A DNA stretch of 36,523 nucleotides. Origin: Acidobacteriota bacterium (lineage in GTDB: Bacteria > Acidobacteriota > Aminicenantia > Aminicenantales > Saccharicenantaceae). The notes beneath the pieces are model-generated. The model was given only the letters and a program-made list of their open reading frames with translations. It did not search any database and had not been told where the DNA came from. This document shows, piece after piece, positions 16,946 through 24,699 of this stretch. Where the stretch lies: assembly GCA_014894455.1 (NCBI GenBank), contig JADBLN010000091.1:75778-112300 (forward strand). The letters run 5' to 3'. Every line of letters begins with the position of its first letter. The first letter of the stretch is position 1. Made by a program: the position numbers and the translations under genes.

Positions 16946-16988
16946 GCTCAGTATTAACCCTGAGCATACCCCGGGCTTCAGACCGGGG
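16946..16988. repeat. two further hairpins in the ilvE upstream region
   Basis: GCTCAG (16946-16951) pairs with CTGAGC (16960-16965), and CCCCGG (16969-16974) pairs with CCGGGG (16983-16988), each around an 8-base loop. With the preceding stem they form three hairpins in 75 bases between the kinase gene and ilvE. They lie upstream of the predicted ilvE promoter, so they are more likely to be 3' processing or termination structures of the kinase message than an ilvE attenuator. Confidence 0.5.
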
Positions 16989-17020
16989 AATCGGGTGGGT
17001 TGATTCCCCCCTGGAGGCGA

Positions 17021-17050
17021 TTGACTTCGGCCGCGGGGATGAGATAACAT
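17021..17050 (+). promoter_or_regulatory. possible ilvE promoter
   Basis: TTGACT (17021-17026) is followed after 16 bases by GATAAC (17043-17048), or after 18 by TAACAT (17045-17050). Predicted start near 17055, about 34 bases before the ilvE ATG with its GAAGGAG site. Confidence 0.45.
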
Positions 17051-17088
17051 AAAGTTTTCGTGACCAGAGGACGACGAAGGAGCGGCCG

Positions 17089-18012
17089 ATGAGCCCATTC
17101 ACCGAAAACGGCATCGTCTGGATGAACGGCAGACTTGTCGCCTGGAAAGACGCAACGATCCATCTCGCCTCCCATGTCATCCACTACGGGAGCTCGATCT
17201 TCGAAGGCCTGCGGGCCTACGACACCCCCCGCGGGACGGCCCTCTTCCGCCTCCAGGACCACACCCGACGGCTCTACAATTCGTGTAAGATCTACCGGAT
17301 GGAAGTCCCGTATTCCCAGGACGAGTTCAACCGGGCCGTCATCGAGACCGTCCGGGCCAACAATCTGAAATCCTGCTACGTCCGGCCCATCGTCTACCGG
17401 GGGTACAACAGCCTGGGCGTCAATCCCTTTCCCAACCCCGTCGACTGCGCCGTTCTCGTCTGGGAGTGGGGCAAGTACCTCGGCCCTGACGCCATGGAGA
17501 ACGGCGTGGACGTCTGCGTGTCCTCCTGGTGGCGGATCGCCCCGAACACCTTCCCGGCCCTGGCCAAGGCCGGCGCCAACTATATGAACTCCCAGCTCAT
17601 CAAGATGGAGGCCCTGCTCGACGGTTACGAGGAGGGCATCGCCCTGAACATTCGGGGTCACATCAGCGAGGGGAGCGGCGAGAACATCTTTTTGGTCAAG
17701 GACGGGACCGTCCTGACGCCGCCGCTGTCCTCCTCCATTCTGCCGGGGATCACCCGGGACTCGGTCATGACACTGTTCCACGAGATGGGCGTGCGCTGCG
17801 TCGAAGAGACCATTCCCCGCGAGATGCTCTACATCGCCGACGAGGTCTTCTTCACCGGCTCCGCGGCCGAGGTCACGCCCATCCGGTCGATCGACAAGAT
17901 CGTCATCGGGAACGGCAAGCGGGGACCCGTGACCGAGAAGGTCCAGAAGGCCTTCTTCGACGTCATCGACGGCAAGCGGGAAGACGCCCAGCATTGGCTG
18001 ACCTTAGTCTGA
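17089..18012 (+). CDS. ilvE: branched-chain amino acid aminotransferase
   Basis: 307-aa PLP enzyme of fold type IV that interconverts Leu, Ile and Val with their 2-oxo acids using glutamate; cytoplasmic. HLASHVIHYGSSIFEGLRAY and YVRPIVYRGYNSLGVNP are typical IlvE active-site strands, and the PLP lysine is K160 in ALAKAGANYMNS. SEGSGENIFLVKDG, LPGITRDSVM and EVFFTGSAAEVTPIRSID complete the class IV signature. Length matches E. coli IlvE (309). ATG 17089 follows a GAAGGAG site. It begins a compact ilvE-pilT/U-alaS set, with 22 bases before the next gene. Confidence 0.95.
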   Translation: MSPFTENGIVWMNGRLVAWKDATIHLASHVIHYGSSIFEGLRAYDTPRGTALFRLQDHTRRLYNSCKIYRMEVPYSQDEFNRAVIETVRANNLKSCYVRPIVYRGYNSLGVNPFPNPVDCAVLVWEWGKYLGPDAMENGVDVCVSSWWRIAPNTFPALAKAGANYMNSQLIKMEALLDGYEEGIALNIRGHISEGSGENIFLVKDGTVLTPPLSSSILPGITRDSVMTLFHEMGVRCVEETIPREMLYIADEVFFTGSAAEVTPIRSIDKIVIGNGKRGPVTEKVQKAFFDVIDGKREDAQHWLTLV

Positions 18013-18034
18013 CAAAACTTACGAGGAGGCTCTC

Positions 18035-19192
18035 ATGGTCATCGATGAATTCCTGAAGATCGCGATCGAACGGGACGCGTCGGACCTTCACTTCAAGGCC
18101 GGCAACAACCCCATGCTCCGCGTCCACGGGACGCTCACTCCCCTGACCGGGTTCCCCCGGCTGACCCCCCCCGACTGCGAGGAGTTGTCGAACCAGTTGA
18201 TGACCGAATTCCAGAGGAAGAAACTGCAAGAGGACCTCGACATCGACCTCGCCTACAGCCTCCCCGGGTTCGGGCGCTTCCGCGGCAGCATCTACCGCCA
18301 GAGGGGCTCGCTGGCCATTGCCCTGCGCATCATCCCTCTTGAGATCAAGTCGATCCGCCAGCTCCTCCTGCCCGAAGTCCTGGAGAAGATCGCCTTCTAC
18401 CAGCGGGGCCTCGTCCTCGTGACCGGGACGACGGGGAGCGGCAAGACGACCAGCCTGGCGGCCATGGTGGACTACATCAACACCTTCCGCCGGGAGAACA
18501 TCATCACCATCGAGGACCCCATCGAGTACCTCCACAAGGACAAGAAGAGCACGATCAGCCAGCGGGAAGTCGGGATGGACGTCATGAGCTTCGCCCGCGG
18601 GCTGCGCGGCTGCCTCCGCGAGGACCCCGACGTCATCCTCGTCGGGGAAATGCGCGACCTGGACACGATCGAGACGGCGCTCCTCGCCGCGGAAACGGGC
18701 CACCTGGTCCTGAGCACGCTCCACACCCTCGACGCCCCCGAGAGCATCAACCGGATCATCTCCGTCTTCGCCCCCCACCACCAGCGCCAGATCCGGCTCC
18801 AGCTGGCCAGCATCCTCAAGGCCATCATCTCGATGCGCTTGGTCCCGCGGATGGACGGTCAGGGCCGCGTGCCCGCCGTCGAGGCCATGATCGCGACCCC
18901 CTACATCCAGGAGTGCATCGCCGAGAAGGACAGGACCATGATGATCCGCGACGCCATCGCGGCAGGCGTTTCCCAGTACGGCATGCAGACGTTCGACCAG
19001 TCCATCTACCAGCTCTACCGCGACGGCTACATCTCCTTCGAGCAGGGGATGAAGTACTCTTCCAACCCGGATAATTTCAAGCTCCGCATCATGGGCATCC
19101 AGTCGACCATCGACATGGCGACCGAGGAGATGGAGAAGGGGATGAGCAAGATCGACCGGGCCGAGGGGGGGGCGGAAGAAGATCATAAATGA
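18035..19192 (+). CDS. type IV pilus retraction ATPase, PilT/PilU family
   Basis: 385-aa hexameric secretion ATPase that powers pilus retraction at the inner membrane. N-terminal ASDLHFKAGNNPMLRVHG is the PilT/PilU PAS-like domain; GTTGSGKT (131-138) is Walker A; IEDPIEYLH and EDPDVILVGEMRD are the Asp and Walker B boxes; GHLVLSTLHTLDA is the His box. The PilT C-terminal AIRNLIRE signature is absent; the end instead reads GMQTFDQSIYQLYRDGYISF, closer to PilU. A GAGGAGG site (18023-18029) supports ATG 18035. No other pilus genes are adjacent; it overlaps alaS by four bases (ATGA). The pairing with ilvE and alaS seems to be organisational rather than functional. Confidence 0.9.
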   Translation: MVIDEFLKIAIERDASDLHFKAGNNPMLRVHGTLTPLTGFPRLTPPDCEELSNQLMTEFQRKKLQEDLDIDLAYSLPGFGRFRGSIYRQRGSLAIALRIIPLEIKSIRQLLLPEVLEKIAFYQRGLVLVTGTTGSGKTTSLAAMVDYINTFRRENIITIEDPIEYLHKDKKSTISQREVGMDVMSFARGLRGCLREDPDVILVGEMRDLDTIETALLAAETGHLVLSTLHTLDAPESINRIISVFAPHHQRQIRLQLASILKAIISMRLVPRMDGQGRVPAVEAMIATPYIQECIAEKDRTMMIRDAIAAGVSQYGMQTFDQSIYQLYRDGYISFEQGMKYSSNPDNFKLRIMGIQSTIDMATEEMEKGMSKIDRAEGGAEEDHK

Positions 19193-21849
19193 AGGCGCAG
19201 CGCGTCCGCGAAACCTTCCTCCAATATTTCGCCGACCGGGGCCACAAGGTCGTCAGGAGTTCGCCTCTCCTGCCCAAGGACGACCCGACCATCCTGTTCA
19301 CCAACGCCGGGATGAACCAGTTCAAGAGCCTTTTCCTGGGGCTCGAGAAGCGGGGCTACAAGAGGGCGGCCACGGTCCAGAAGTGCATGCGGGTCAGCGG
19401 CAAGCACAACGACCTCGAGACCGTCGGCCGGACGGCCAAGCACCACACCTTCTTCGAGATGCTCGGCAACTTCTCGTTCGGCGATTATTTCAAGCGGGAG
19501 GCCGTCGGCTTCGCCTGGGAGCTCGTCACCGGCGTCTTCGGCCTGCCCGCGGACCGGCTGTACGCGACGGTCTACCTCGACGACGACGAAGCGTTCAGGA
19601 TCTGGGCTGACGAGGTCGGCGTCCCGAAAAAGAGGATCTTCCGCTACGGGAAAAAGGATAATTTCTGGGCCATGGGCGACACCGGCCCGTGCGGCCCGTG
19701 CTCCGAGCTCCACTACGACCTGGGCGAGGATATCGAGCCGGGCGACCCCTTCGCCCTGATCGAGAAGGGGAGCGACCGCTTCCTCGAGCTCTGGAACCTC
19801 GTCTTCATGGAGTTCGACCAGGACGAAAAGGGCGTCCTGCGGCCGCTGCCGTCACCGTCGATCGACACCGGCATGGGCCTCGAACGCATGGCCGCGGTCG
19901 TCCAGGGCAAGCGCAGCAATTTCGACACCGACCTGTTCACGCCCCTCATCGAGAGCGCGAGCGAGCTGGCGAAAAGGGAATACCCGGCCGGGGACGAGGG
20001 AGACGTCTCGGTCAGGATCATCGCCGACCACATCCGGGCCGTCACTTTCCTCATCGGCGACGGCGTCACTCCGGCCAACGACGGGCGGGGCTATGTCCTG
20101 CGCCGCCTCATCCGCAGGGCGTACCGGCAGGGGAACCTCATCGGCATCGACAGGCCTTTCCTCTACGGACTGGTCAGCCGTGTCGGCGACATCATGAAAG
20201 ACGCCTATCCGGAGCTTCTGGCCTCGGTCGAATACATCTCGAAGGTCTGTCTTTCCGAGGAGGAGCGGTTTTCGTTCACCCTCTCGTCGGGCCTGCGCTA
20301 TTTCGACCAGGTCGTCCGGGAGACCCGGGACCAGGGCGGCGCGATCCTCCCCGGGGACAAGATTTTCAAGCTCTACGACACCTTCGGCTTTCCCCTCGAC
20401 CTATCGCAGGAACTGGCCCGGGAGAAGAGCCTGACCGTCGACGAGCCCGGCTTCGGCCGGGAGCTCGAGGAGCAGAAGCAGAGGGCCCGGCTTTCCTGGA
20501 AGGGCGAAGCCAAACGGAAGGAAAAACTGGCCTACGAGGTTTTTAAGGACCTCAAGGTCCGCTCCCGGGTCCATGAGGCCGGGGCACTCACGGACGTCCG
20601 CGTGGCCGGTCTCCTCAAGGATGGCCGCCGGACCGAGGTCCTCCGGGCCGGCGAGACCGGCGAGGTCATCCTCGAGGAAACGCCGTTCTATGCCGAAGCG
20701 GGAGGCCAGGTCGGCGACACCGGGTCGCTCAAAGGGGCGAGGTTCTCGGCCATCGTCGAGAAAGCGTTCTACCTCACTCCCGAGATTATCGCCCACGGCG
20801 TCAAGGTCCTTTCCGGAGAGGCGCGCGAAGACGACCGCGTCGACGCAGCGGCCGATCTCGTCCGCCGGCAGGCGATCTCGAACAACCACACGGCGACGCA
20901 CCTCCTGCACGCGGCCCTCCGGCAGGTCCTGGGCGACCACGTCAAGCAAGCGGGCTCGCTCGTCGCGCCGACGCGCTTGCGCTTCGATTTCACCCACTTC
21001 GCCGCCCTCTCGCGCGAGGAGGTCAGGCGGGTCGAAGAGATCGTCAACGAGAAGGTCCGGGCCGACATTCCCCTCGAGACCCGGACGACCAGCCTCGAGG
21101 AAGGGATCCGCGAAGGGGCCATGGCCATCTTCGAGGAAAAATACGGCGAATCCGTGCGGGTCGTCGGGATCGGCAACTTCAGCAAGGAACTCTGCGGCGG
21201 CGTCCACGTCCACGCCACGGGCGAGATCGGGGTGTTCAAGATCCTGTCCGAGACGAGCGTCGCCTCGGGCATGCGGCGCATCGAGGCCGTCACCGGGGAA
21301 GGGGCCTATCTCTACGTCCGGGAGCTCGAAGACCTCGTCTCCGGCCTCGAGAAGGGGCTGGGCGTTTCGCGAAAAGACCTTCCGACGAGGATCGACAAGC
21401 TCCTGTCCCGGGCCGAGGAGCTCGAACGGGAAAACAAGGCCCTTAATAAGAAAGTGCTGACGGCATCCATTGACGGCACGTTCTCAACGGTAAATCCTGC
21501 CGTCATCACTACGAAGACCGTCAAGGGGATCGCCGTCCACGTCCAGCGCATCGACGGCCTGACCATCGCCGAGCTCCGCGATATGGCCGATTCCCTGAAG
21601 CAGAAGCTGGCGAGCGGCGTCGTTGTTCTGGGCGCTGCCGGCCCGGACAAGGCCTTCGTCGTCGTGTCCGTGACCAAGGACCTGACCGGCCGCATCCAGG
21701 CCGGCGCCCTCATCAAGGAGATCGCCCCGGTCATCGGCGGGGGAGGGGGCGGCCGGCCCGACTTTGCCCAGTCCGGCGGGTCGTGCACCGGAGAGCTCGA
21801 CAAGGCCCTTGCGCTCGTCCCGGCCCTCGTCGAACGCCTGGCCGTCTGA
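19189..21849 (+). CDS. alaS: alanyl-tRNA synthetase
   Basis: 886-aa class II synthetase that charges tRNA-Ala and edits Ser/Gly mischarging. N-terminal SSPLLPKDDPTILFTNAGMN, RVSGKHNDLETVGRTAKHHT and MGDTGPCGPCSE form the aminoacylation core. Editing-domain zinc motifs are intact: NNHTATHLLHAAL and CGGVHVHATGEIG. The C-terminal oligomerisation domain ends with GGGGGGRPDFAQSGG (usually GGKGGGRPDMAQAGG). Length is normal for bacteria (about 875). Its ATG overlaps the stop of the preceding ATPase gene. Confidence 0.97.
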   Translation: MKAQRVRETFLQYFADRGHKVVRSSPLLPKDDPTILFTNAGMNQFKSLFLGLEKRGYKRAATVQKCMRVSGKHNDLETVGRTAKHHTFFEMLGNFSFGDYFKREAVGFAWELVTGVFGLPADRLYATVYLDDDEAFRIWADEVGVPKKRIFRYGKKDNFWAMGDTGPCGPCSELHYDLGEDIEPGDPFALIEKGSDRFLELWNLVFMEFDQDEKGVLRPLPSPSIDTGMGLERMAAVVQGKRSNFDTDLFTPLIESASELAKREYPAGDEGDVSVRIIADHIRAVTFLIGDGVTPANDGRGYVLRRLIRRAYRQGNLIGIDRPFLYGLVSRVGDIMKDAYPELLASVEYISKVCLSEEERFSFTLSSGLRYFDQVVRETRDQGGAILPGDKIFKLYDTFGFPLDLSQELAREKSLTVDEPGFGRELEEQKQRARLSWKGEAKRKEKLAYEVFKDLKVRSRVHEAGALTDVRVAGLLKDGRRTEVLRAGETGEVILEETPFYAEAGGQVGDTGSLKGARFSAIVEKAFYLTPEIIAHGVKVLSGEAREDDRVDAAADLVRRQAISNNHTATHLLHAALRQVLGDHVKQAGSLVAPTRLRFDFTHFAALSREEVRRVEEIVNEKVRADIPLETRTTSLEEGIREGAMAIFEEKYGESVRVVGIGNFSKELCGGVHVHATGEIGVFKILSETSVASGMRRIEAVTGEGAYLYVRELEDLVSGLEKGLGVSRKDLPTRIDKLLSRAEELERENKALNKKVLTASIDGTFSTVNPAVITTKTVKGIAVHVQRIDGLTIAELRDMADSLKQKLASGVVVLGAAGPDKAFVVVSVTKDLTGRIQAGALIKEIAPVIGGGGGGRPDFAQSGGSCTGELDKALALVPALVERLAV

Positions 21850-21918
21850 CCCCCCGAATCACCCTGGGCGGGGATTGCCAAACGGGCCGCTTTTTGCCAA
21901 GATAAGGGCCGACGGGCA

Positions 21919-22473
21919 ATGAAGACCATAAAAAGGGGATTCGCGGCTTTCCTCTTCCTGGCCCTTGCGCCCTGTATCTTTTCGGCCACCGCGGCCGACC
22001 TCCGAAAACTCTACGACCCGGTCATCAAGAAGGTGGCCGGGAAATACCGGATCGATCCGGCGCTCGTCCACGTCATCATCCGGGCCGAATCGAACTACGA
22101 CAGCTTCGCCATTTCGGACAAAGGGGCCATGGGCTTGATGCAGCTGATGCCCGCCACGGCCAAGCAGTACGGGGTGAATAACGTTTTCGACTCGGCCCAG
22201 AATATCGAGGGCGGCGTCCGCTACCTCGGGGATTTGGTCAAACTCTACGAGGGCCAGACCAAGCTCGTCCTCGCGGCCTACAATGCGGGACAGGAGGCGG
22301 TCAGGAAGTACAAGGGCATCCCGCCCTATCCGGAGACAAAAGCCTATATCACCGGGATCATGAAGAACTACAAGAAGCCCTCGATCTTGGCGAAAAACCC
22401 CGTTTTCATGGGCCGGGATGCCTCTGGGCGGATGCTCCTGACGAACGACCCGGAAGCGGTCAGGAAGAAGTAA
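21919..22473 (+). CDS. periplasmic lytic transglycosylase (SLT domain)
   Basis: 184-aa muramidase-like enzyme expected to cleave peptidoglycan glycan strands with formation of 1,6-anhydromuramic acid. Residues 1-26 form a signal peptide (hydrophobic FAAFLFLALAPCIFSATA). The SLT domain spans about 30-155: IIRAESNYD with catalytic E57, GAMGLMQLMPATA, and LAAYNAGQEAV. It lacks the large alpha-solenoid of Slt70 and resembles small MltC/MltE-type enzymes. The C-terminal 30 residues are unrecognised. It is separated from alaS by 69 bases; a weak promoter-like TTGCCA at 21875-21880 may serve it. Confidence 0.9.
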   Translation: MKTIKRGFAAFLFLALAPCIFSATAADLRKLYDPVIKKVAGKYRIDPALVHVIIRAESNYDSFAISDKGAMGLMQLMPATAKQYGVNNVFDSAQNIEGGVRYLGDLVKLYEGQTKLVLAAYNAGQEAVRKYKGIPPYPETKAYITGIMKNYKKPSILAKNPVFMGRDASGRMLLTNDPEAVRKK

Positions 22474-22492
22474 AGCTCGGTTCAGATATTTC

Positions 22493-22531
22493 GCAGAAGT
22501 GCGGCTCCGAGTCGCTCCTCCTCACTTCTGC
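22493..22531. terminator. bidirectional terminator-like hairpin
   Basis: A perfect 9-bp inverted repeat, GCAGAAGTG (22493-22501) and CACTTCTGC (22523-22531), sits between two convergent stop codons (22473 and 22549). The 21-base loop is long and there is no T-run, so it may act as an mRNA end-stabiliser or a Rho-dependent boundary. Confidence 0.5.
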
Positions 22532-22548
22532 CCATAGCTCCCTGCCGG

Positions 22549-23493
22549 TCAGCGGACGGACTGGAGGAAACCCTTGATCAGCAGGTTCCGGGGGAGGATC
22601 TCGAACGTCGCCGGGAGCCGGCCGAGCTGATCCCCGTCGAGTTCGAGCAGGACGTCCTCGTCGTCCTCCGGCCAGGCTTCGACCTTGCTTCCCCGGACGA
22701 CGGTGACCTTTGGATGCGTGATGTGACTGCCGTTCATGAGCTTCCAGCCGTGGCGGCAGAACTCGAGGAACCTGAACCCCCGGACGAGGACGGTGTCGAA
22801 GAGCCCGTCGTCGAGCCGCGCCCCGGGCGCGACCTTCATGCCCTTGCCGAAGATTTTTCCGTTGGCCACGGCCCCGATGAGATACTCGCCTTCCGGCAGG
22901 TCTTTTCCGTCCACCCGGATCCTGACTCGCTTGTTCTTGTATTGGACCATCGTCGTGACCAGGCAGCGGACATACGACGAGGCCTTACGCTGGAGCCGCC
23001 GCTCGGTGACCCGGCGGACGACCTCTCCGCCCAGCCCGAAATCGGCGACGTTGAGGAAGAAGCGGTCTTCTTCCCCGCCGGCGTTCGAGCGGAAACGGAC
23101 CTTTCCGACGTCCATGCGCACGGAAGGGGCTTCCGTGATGACCTTCAAGGCGTCTTTCAAGCCGGCCGGGATGTTCAAGCTCTTGATGAGGTCGCATCCG
23201 GTCCCCGACGGGACGACGCCCAGTGTGGCCTCCGGGTTGATGATCCTTCGGTCCTCGAAAAAGCCGTTAGCGATCTCGTTCATCGTCCCGTCGCCGCCCA
23301 CGCCGATGACAAGCTCGGTCCCGTCCTTGATGGCCTGCCGGGCCAGGTCGGTGGCGTGCAGCGGCTTTTCCGTGAACTCGAACTTGAACTCCCGGATGAA
23401 GCTCTTCAGTCCATCGCGGATCTCCCCCCAGCGTTTCCGCGTCCGGCCCCGGTTCGATTCGGGGTTGACGATGACCTGCGTTTTAAACCGCAT
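22549..23493 (-). CDS. YegS/DagK-family lipid kinase
   Basis: 314-aa soluble lipid kinase of the diacylglycerol-kinase catalytic superfamily (YegS/BmrU/DgkB), likely phosphorylating diacylglycerol or a related lipid at the inner membrane. N-terminal VIVNPESNRGR and the nucleotide loop GVGGDGTMNEIANG (GGDGT at 66-70) define the family; VPSGTGCDLIKSLNIP is the second conserved block (the usual GTGNDFA with C for N), and ELDGDQLGRLPATFEILP is the C-terminal strand pair. Start ATG at 23493 overlaps the end of the upstream membrane gene by 11 bases. It is last in a three-gene minus-strand unit. The exact substrate cannot be read from sequence. Confidence 0.88.
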   Translation of the reverse strand: MRFKTQVIVNPESNRGRTRKRWGEIRDGLKSFIREFKFEFTEKPLHATDLARQAIKDGTELVIGVGGDGTMNEIANGFFEDRRIINPEATLGVVPSGTGCDLIKSLNIPAGLKDALKVITEAPSVRMDVGKVRFRSNAGGEEDRFFLNVADFGLGGEVVRRVTERRLQRKASSYVRCLVTTMVQYKNKRVRIRVDGKDLPEGEYLIGAVANGKIFGKGMKVAPGARLDDGLFDTVLVRGFRFLEFCRHGWKLMNGSHITHPKVTVVRGSKVEAWPEDDEDVLLELDGDQLGRLPATFEILPRNLLIKGFLQSVR

Positions 23494-24016
23494 CGCCGGA
23501 TCCCGGAGGAGACGGTAATGGCGCCGCGGGAGGAGAGGCCTGGGGCTTCTTGCGTCCGAAGAGGGAAACGCCGATGATCCCGCCGAGGACGCCCATGAGG
23601 GTGAAAACCGCGGCCGAGAGAAACAAGCTCAGAAGGAACCAACCCGGCGACAGGAGGCCCGAGCCGCCGTCGAGGAAACCGTCCAGGTTCGAAGGCATGT
23701 CGGGGCTGAGCTCGGAGACCTTGCCCATCACCCGGCGGGCCAGCTCCATATTGAAGGGCCGGAGGGGGATAGCCATGAGGGCGCTGACGACGGCGGCCAC
23801 GATCCCGGTCAGGGCGCCGACGATAGCCCCGTCGCCGGAGGTCAGGACGCCGCCCGCGTTCTTCGCCAGGAGGTTCACGGCCAGCGCGGCGCCGCCGACG
23901 ATCCAGAGACAGCAGAGGCAGTTGCCGGCGCTGACGAAGGGGAGGCCCGACAGGACGCCGGCAATGGCGCCGGCTATGAGGGCGGGACGGAGGTACTCGG
24001 GCTTCTGCTGGTTCAT
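23483..24016 (-). CDS. conserved membrane protein, unknown function
   Basis: 177 aa. I do not recognise a named family. Hydropathy suggests four membrane helices: about 11-29, 35-50, 61-82 and 122-148. A cysteine cluster GNCLCCLW (C33, C35, C36) lies between the first two. Glycine-rich loops recall small inner-membrane DUFs of Acidobacteriota-like genomes. The C-terminal tail is Pro/Ala-rich and cytosolic-looking (SPPAAPLPSPPGSG). Start ATG at 24016 has AAAGGAGG close upstream. It is translationally overlapped with the lipid kinase, suggesting a membrane-lipid setting. Confidence 0.75.
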   Translation of the reverse strand: MNQQKPEYLRPALIAGAIAGVLSGLPFVSAGNCLCCLWIVGGAALAVNLLAKNAGGVLTSGDGAIVGALTGIVAAVVSALMAIPLRPFNMELARRVMGKVSELSPDMPSNLDGFLDGGSGLLSPGWFLLSLFLSAAVFTLMGVLGGIIGVSLFGRKKPQASPPAAPLPSPPGSGDAV

Positions 24017-24040
24017 GGCGCCTCCTTTAGCGGCTGGGCC

Positions 24041-24571
24041 CTATTCTACGTTGTTTACCCGGATTTTTTCAAGTGCCCGGGCGGCGGCCCTTCTCCGCTT
24101 CGCGAGGAGGAGGTCGGCGAGGCCGGTCACGAAAAAGAAGGGCAGGACCGTCCCCCAGACGACTCCGGTGACGAAACGGACTTTAATAGGGCTCGCCCAG
24201 ATCCCCAAGATGCTCGCCGCCCCGTCGACAGCCATCGGCAGGGTCAGCAGCAGGAAAACGCGGGCGGAAGGGAGCTCGAGCTTCGAGAAGCCGCGGACAA
24301 AAGGATAGAGAACGAGTCCGGCCGCGAATCCCGCGTAGATCCCCAGGCAACGTCCGCAGACGGCGAGCGGATGGCCATGGAAGGTGAAACACCTCCCCGG
24401 GACCTGGTGGCAGATAGGCGAAAACGCGGCATAAATGAGGCGGGCGGCCCCGGCCGATCCCCGGCTGGCGAGGACGGGGGCCAGGAAAATGGCCGAGAGC
24501 CAGATCGCGGTGCCGGCTACGGTCAGGAGATATACGGCGAGGACTGTCCGGGATATTCCAGGGGGCGACAT
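24041..24571 (-). CDS. DUF2085 family membrane protein
   Basis: 176-aa integral membrane protein with about four helices. The conserved DUF2085 motifs are CHQVPGRCF (C54) and VCGRCLGIYAG (C72-x2-C75), probably a metal or redox site near the membrane face; the function of the family is unknown. The open frame reaches 24676, but ATG 24571 is preferred: the longer version would run through the promoter of the divergent gene, and an extended -10 (TGCTACAAT) lies just before 24571. There is no Shine-Dalgarno site there, which hints at a leaderless message. First gene of the minus-strand unit with the small membrane protein and lipid kinase. Confidence 0.8.
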   Translation of the reverse strand: MSPPGISRTVLAVYLLTVAGTAIWLSAIFLAPVLASRGSAGAARLIYAAFSPICHQVPGRCFTFHGHPLAVCGRCLGIYAGFAAGLVLYPFVRGFSKLELPSARVFLLLTLPMAVDGAASILGIWASPIKVRFVTGVVWGTVLPFFFVTGLADLLLAKRRRAAARALEKIRVNNVE

Positions 24572-24578
24572 GCGCCGT

Positions 24579-24587
24579 ATTGTAGCA
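24579..24587 (-). promoter_or_regulatory. extended -10 promoter for the DUF2085 gene
   Basis: On the minus strand TGC precedes TACAAT (24584-24579). No clear -35 is present. Predicted start is at about 24572, directly before the ATG, consistent with leaderless translation and with the missing ribosome site. Confidence 0.45.
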
Positions 24588-24625
24588 CGGAACCCAGGAC
24601 CCGGCGATGCCGGGGAGTCTAGGGA

Positions 24626-24655
24626 TTGACAGGAGAGGACGTCCTTGGGTAAATT
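24626..24655 (+). promoter_or_regulatory. promoter for the protease-like/TPR gene
   Basis: Perfect TTGACA (24626-24631), 18-base spacer, TAAATT (24650-24655). Predicted start near 24662, 38 bases before ATG 24700, with TAGGAGGA (24688-24695) as ribosome site. Confidence 0.6.
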
Positions 24656-24699
24656 AGGGCTATCCGAGCTACGCAATTTCCGTTGGTTAGGAGGACGCG

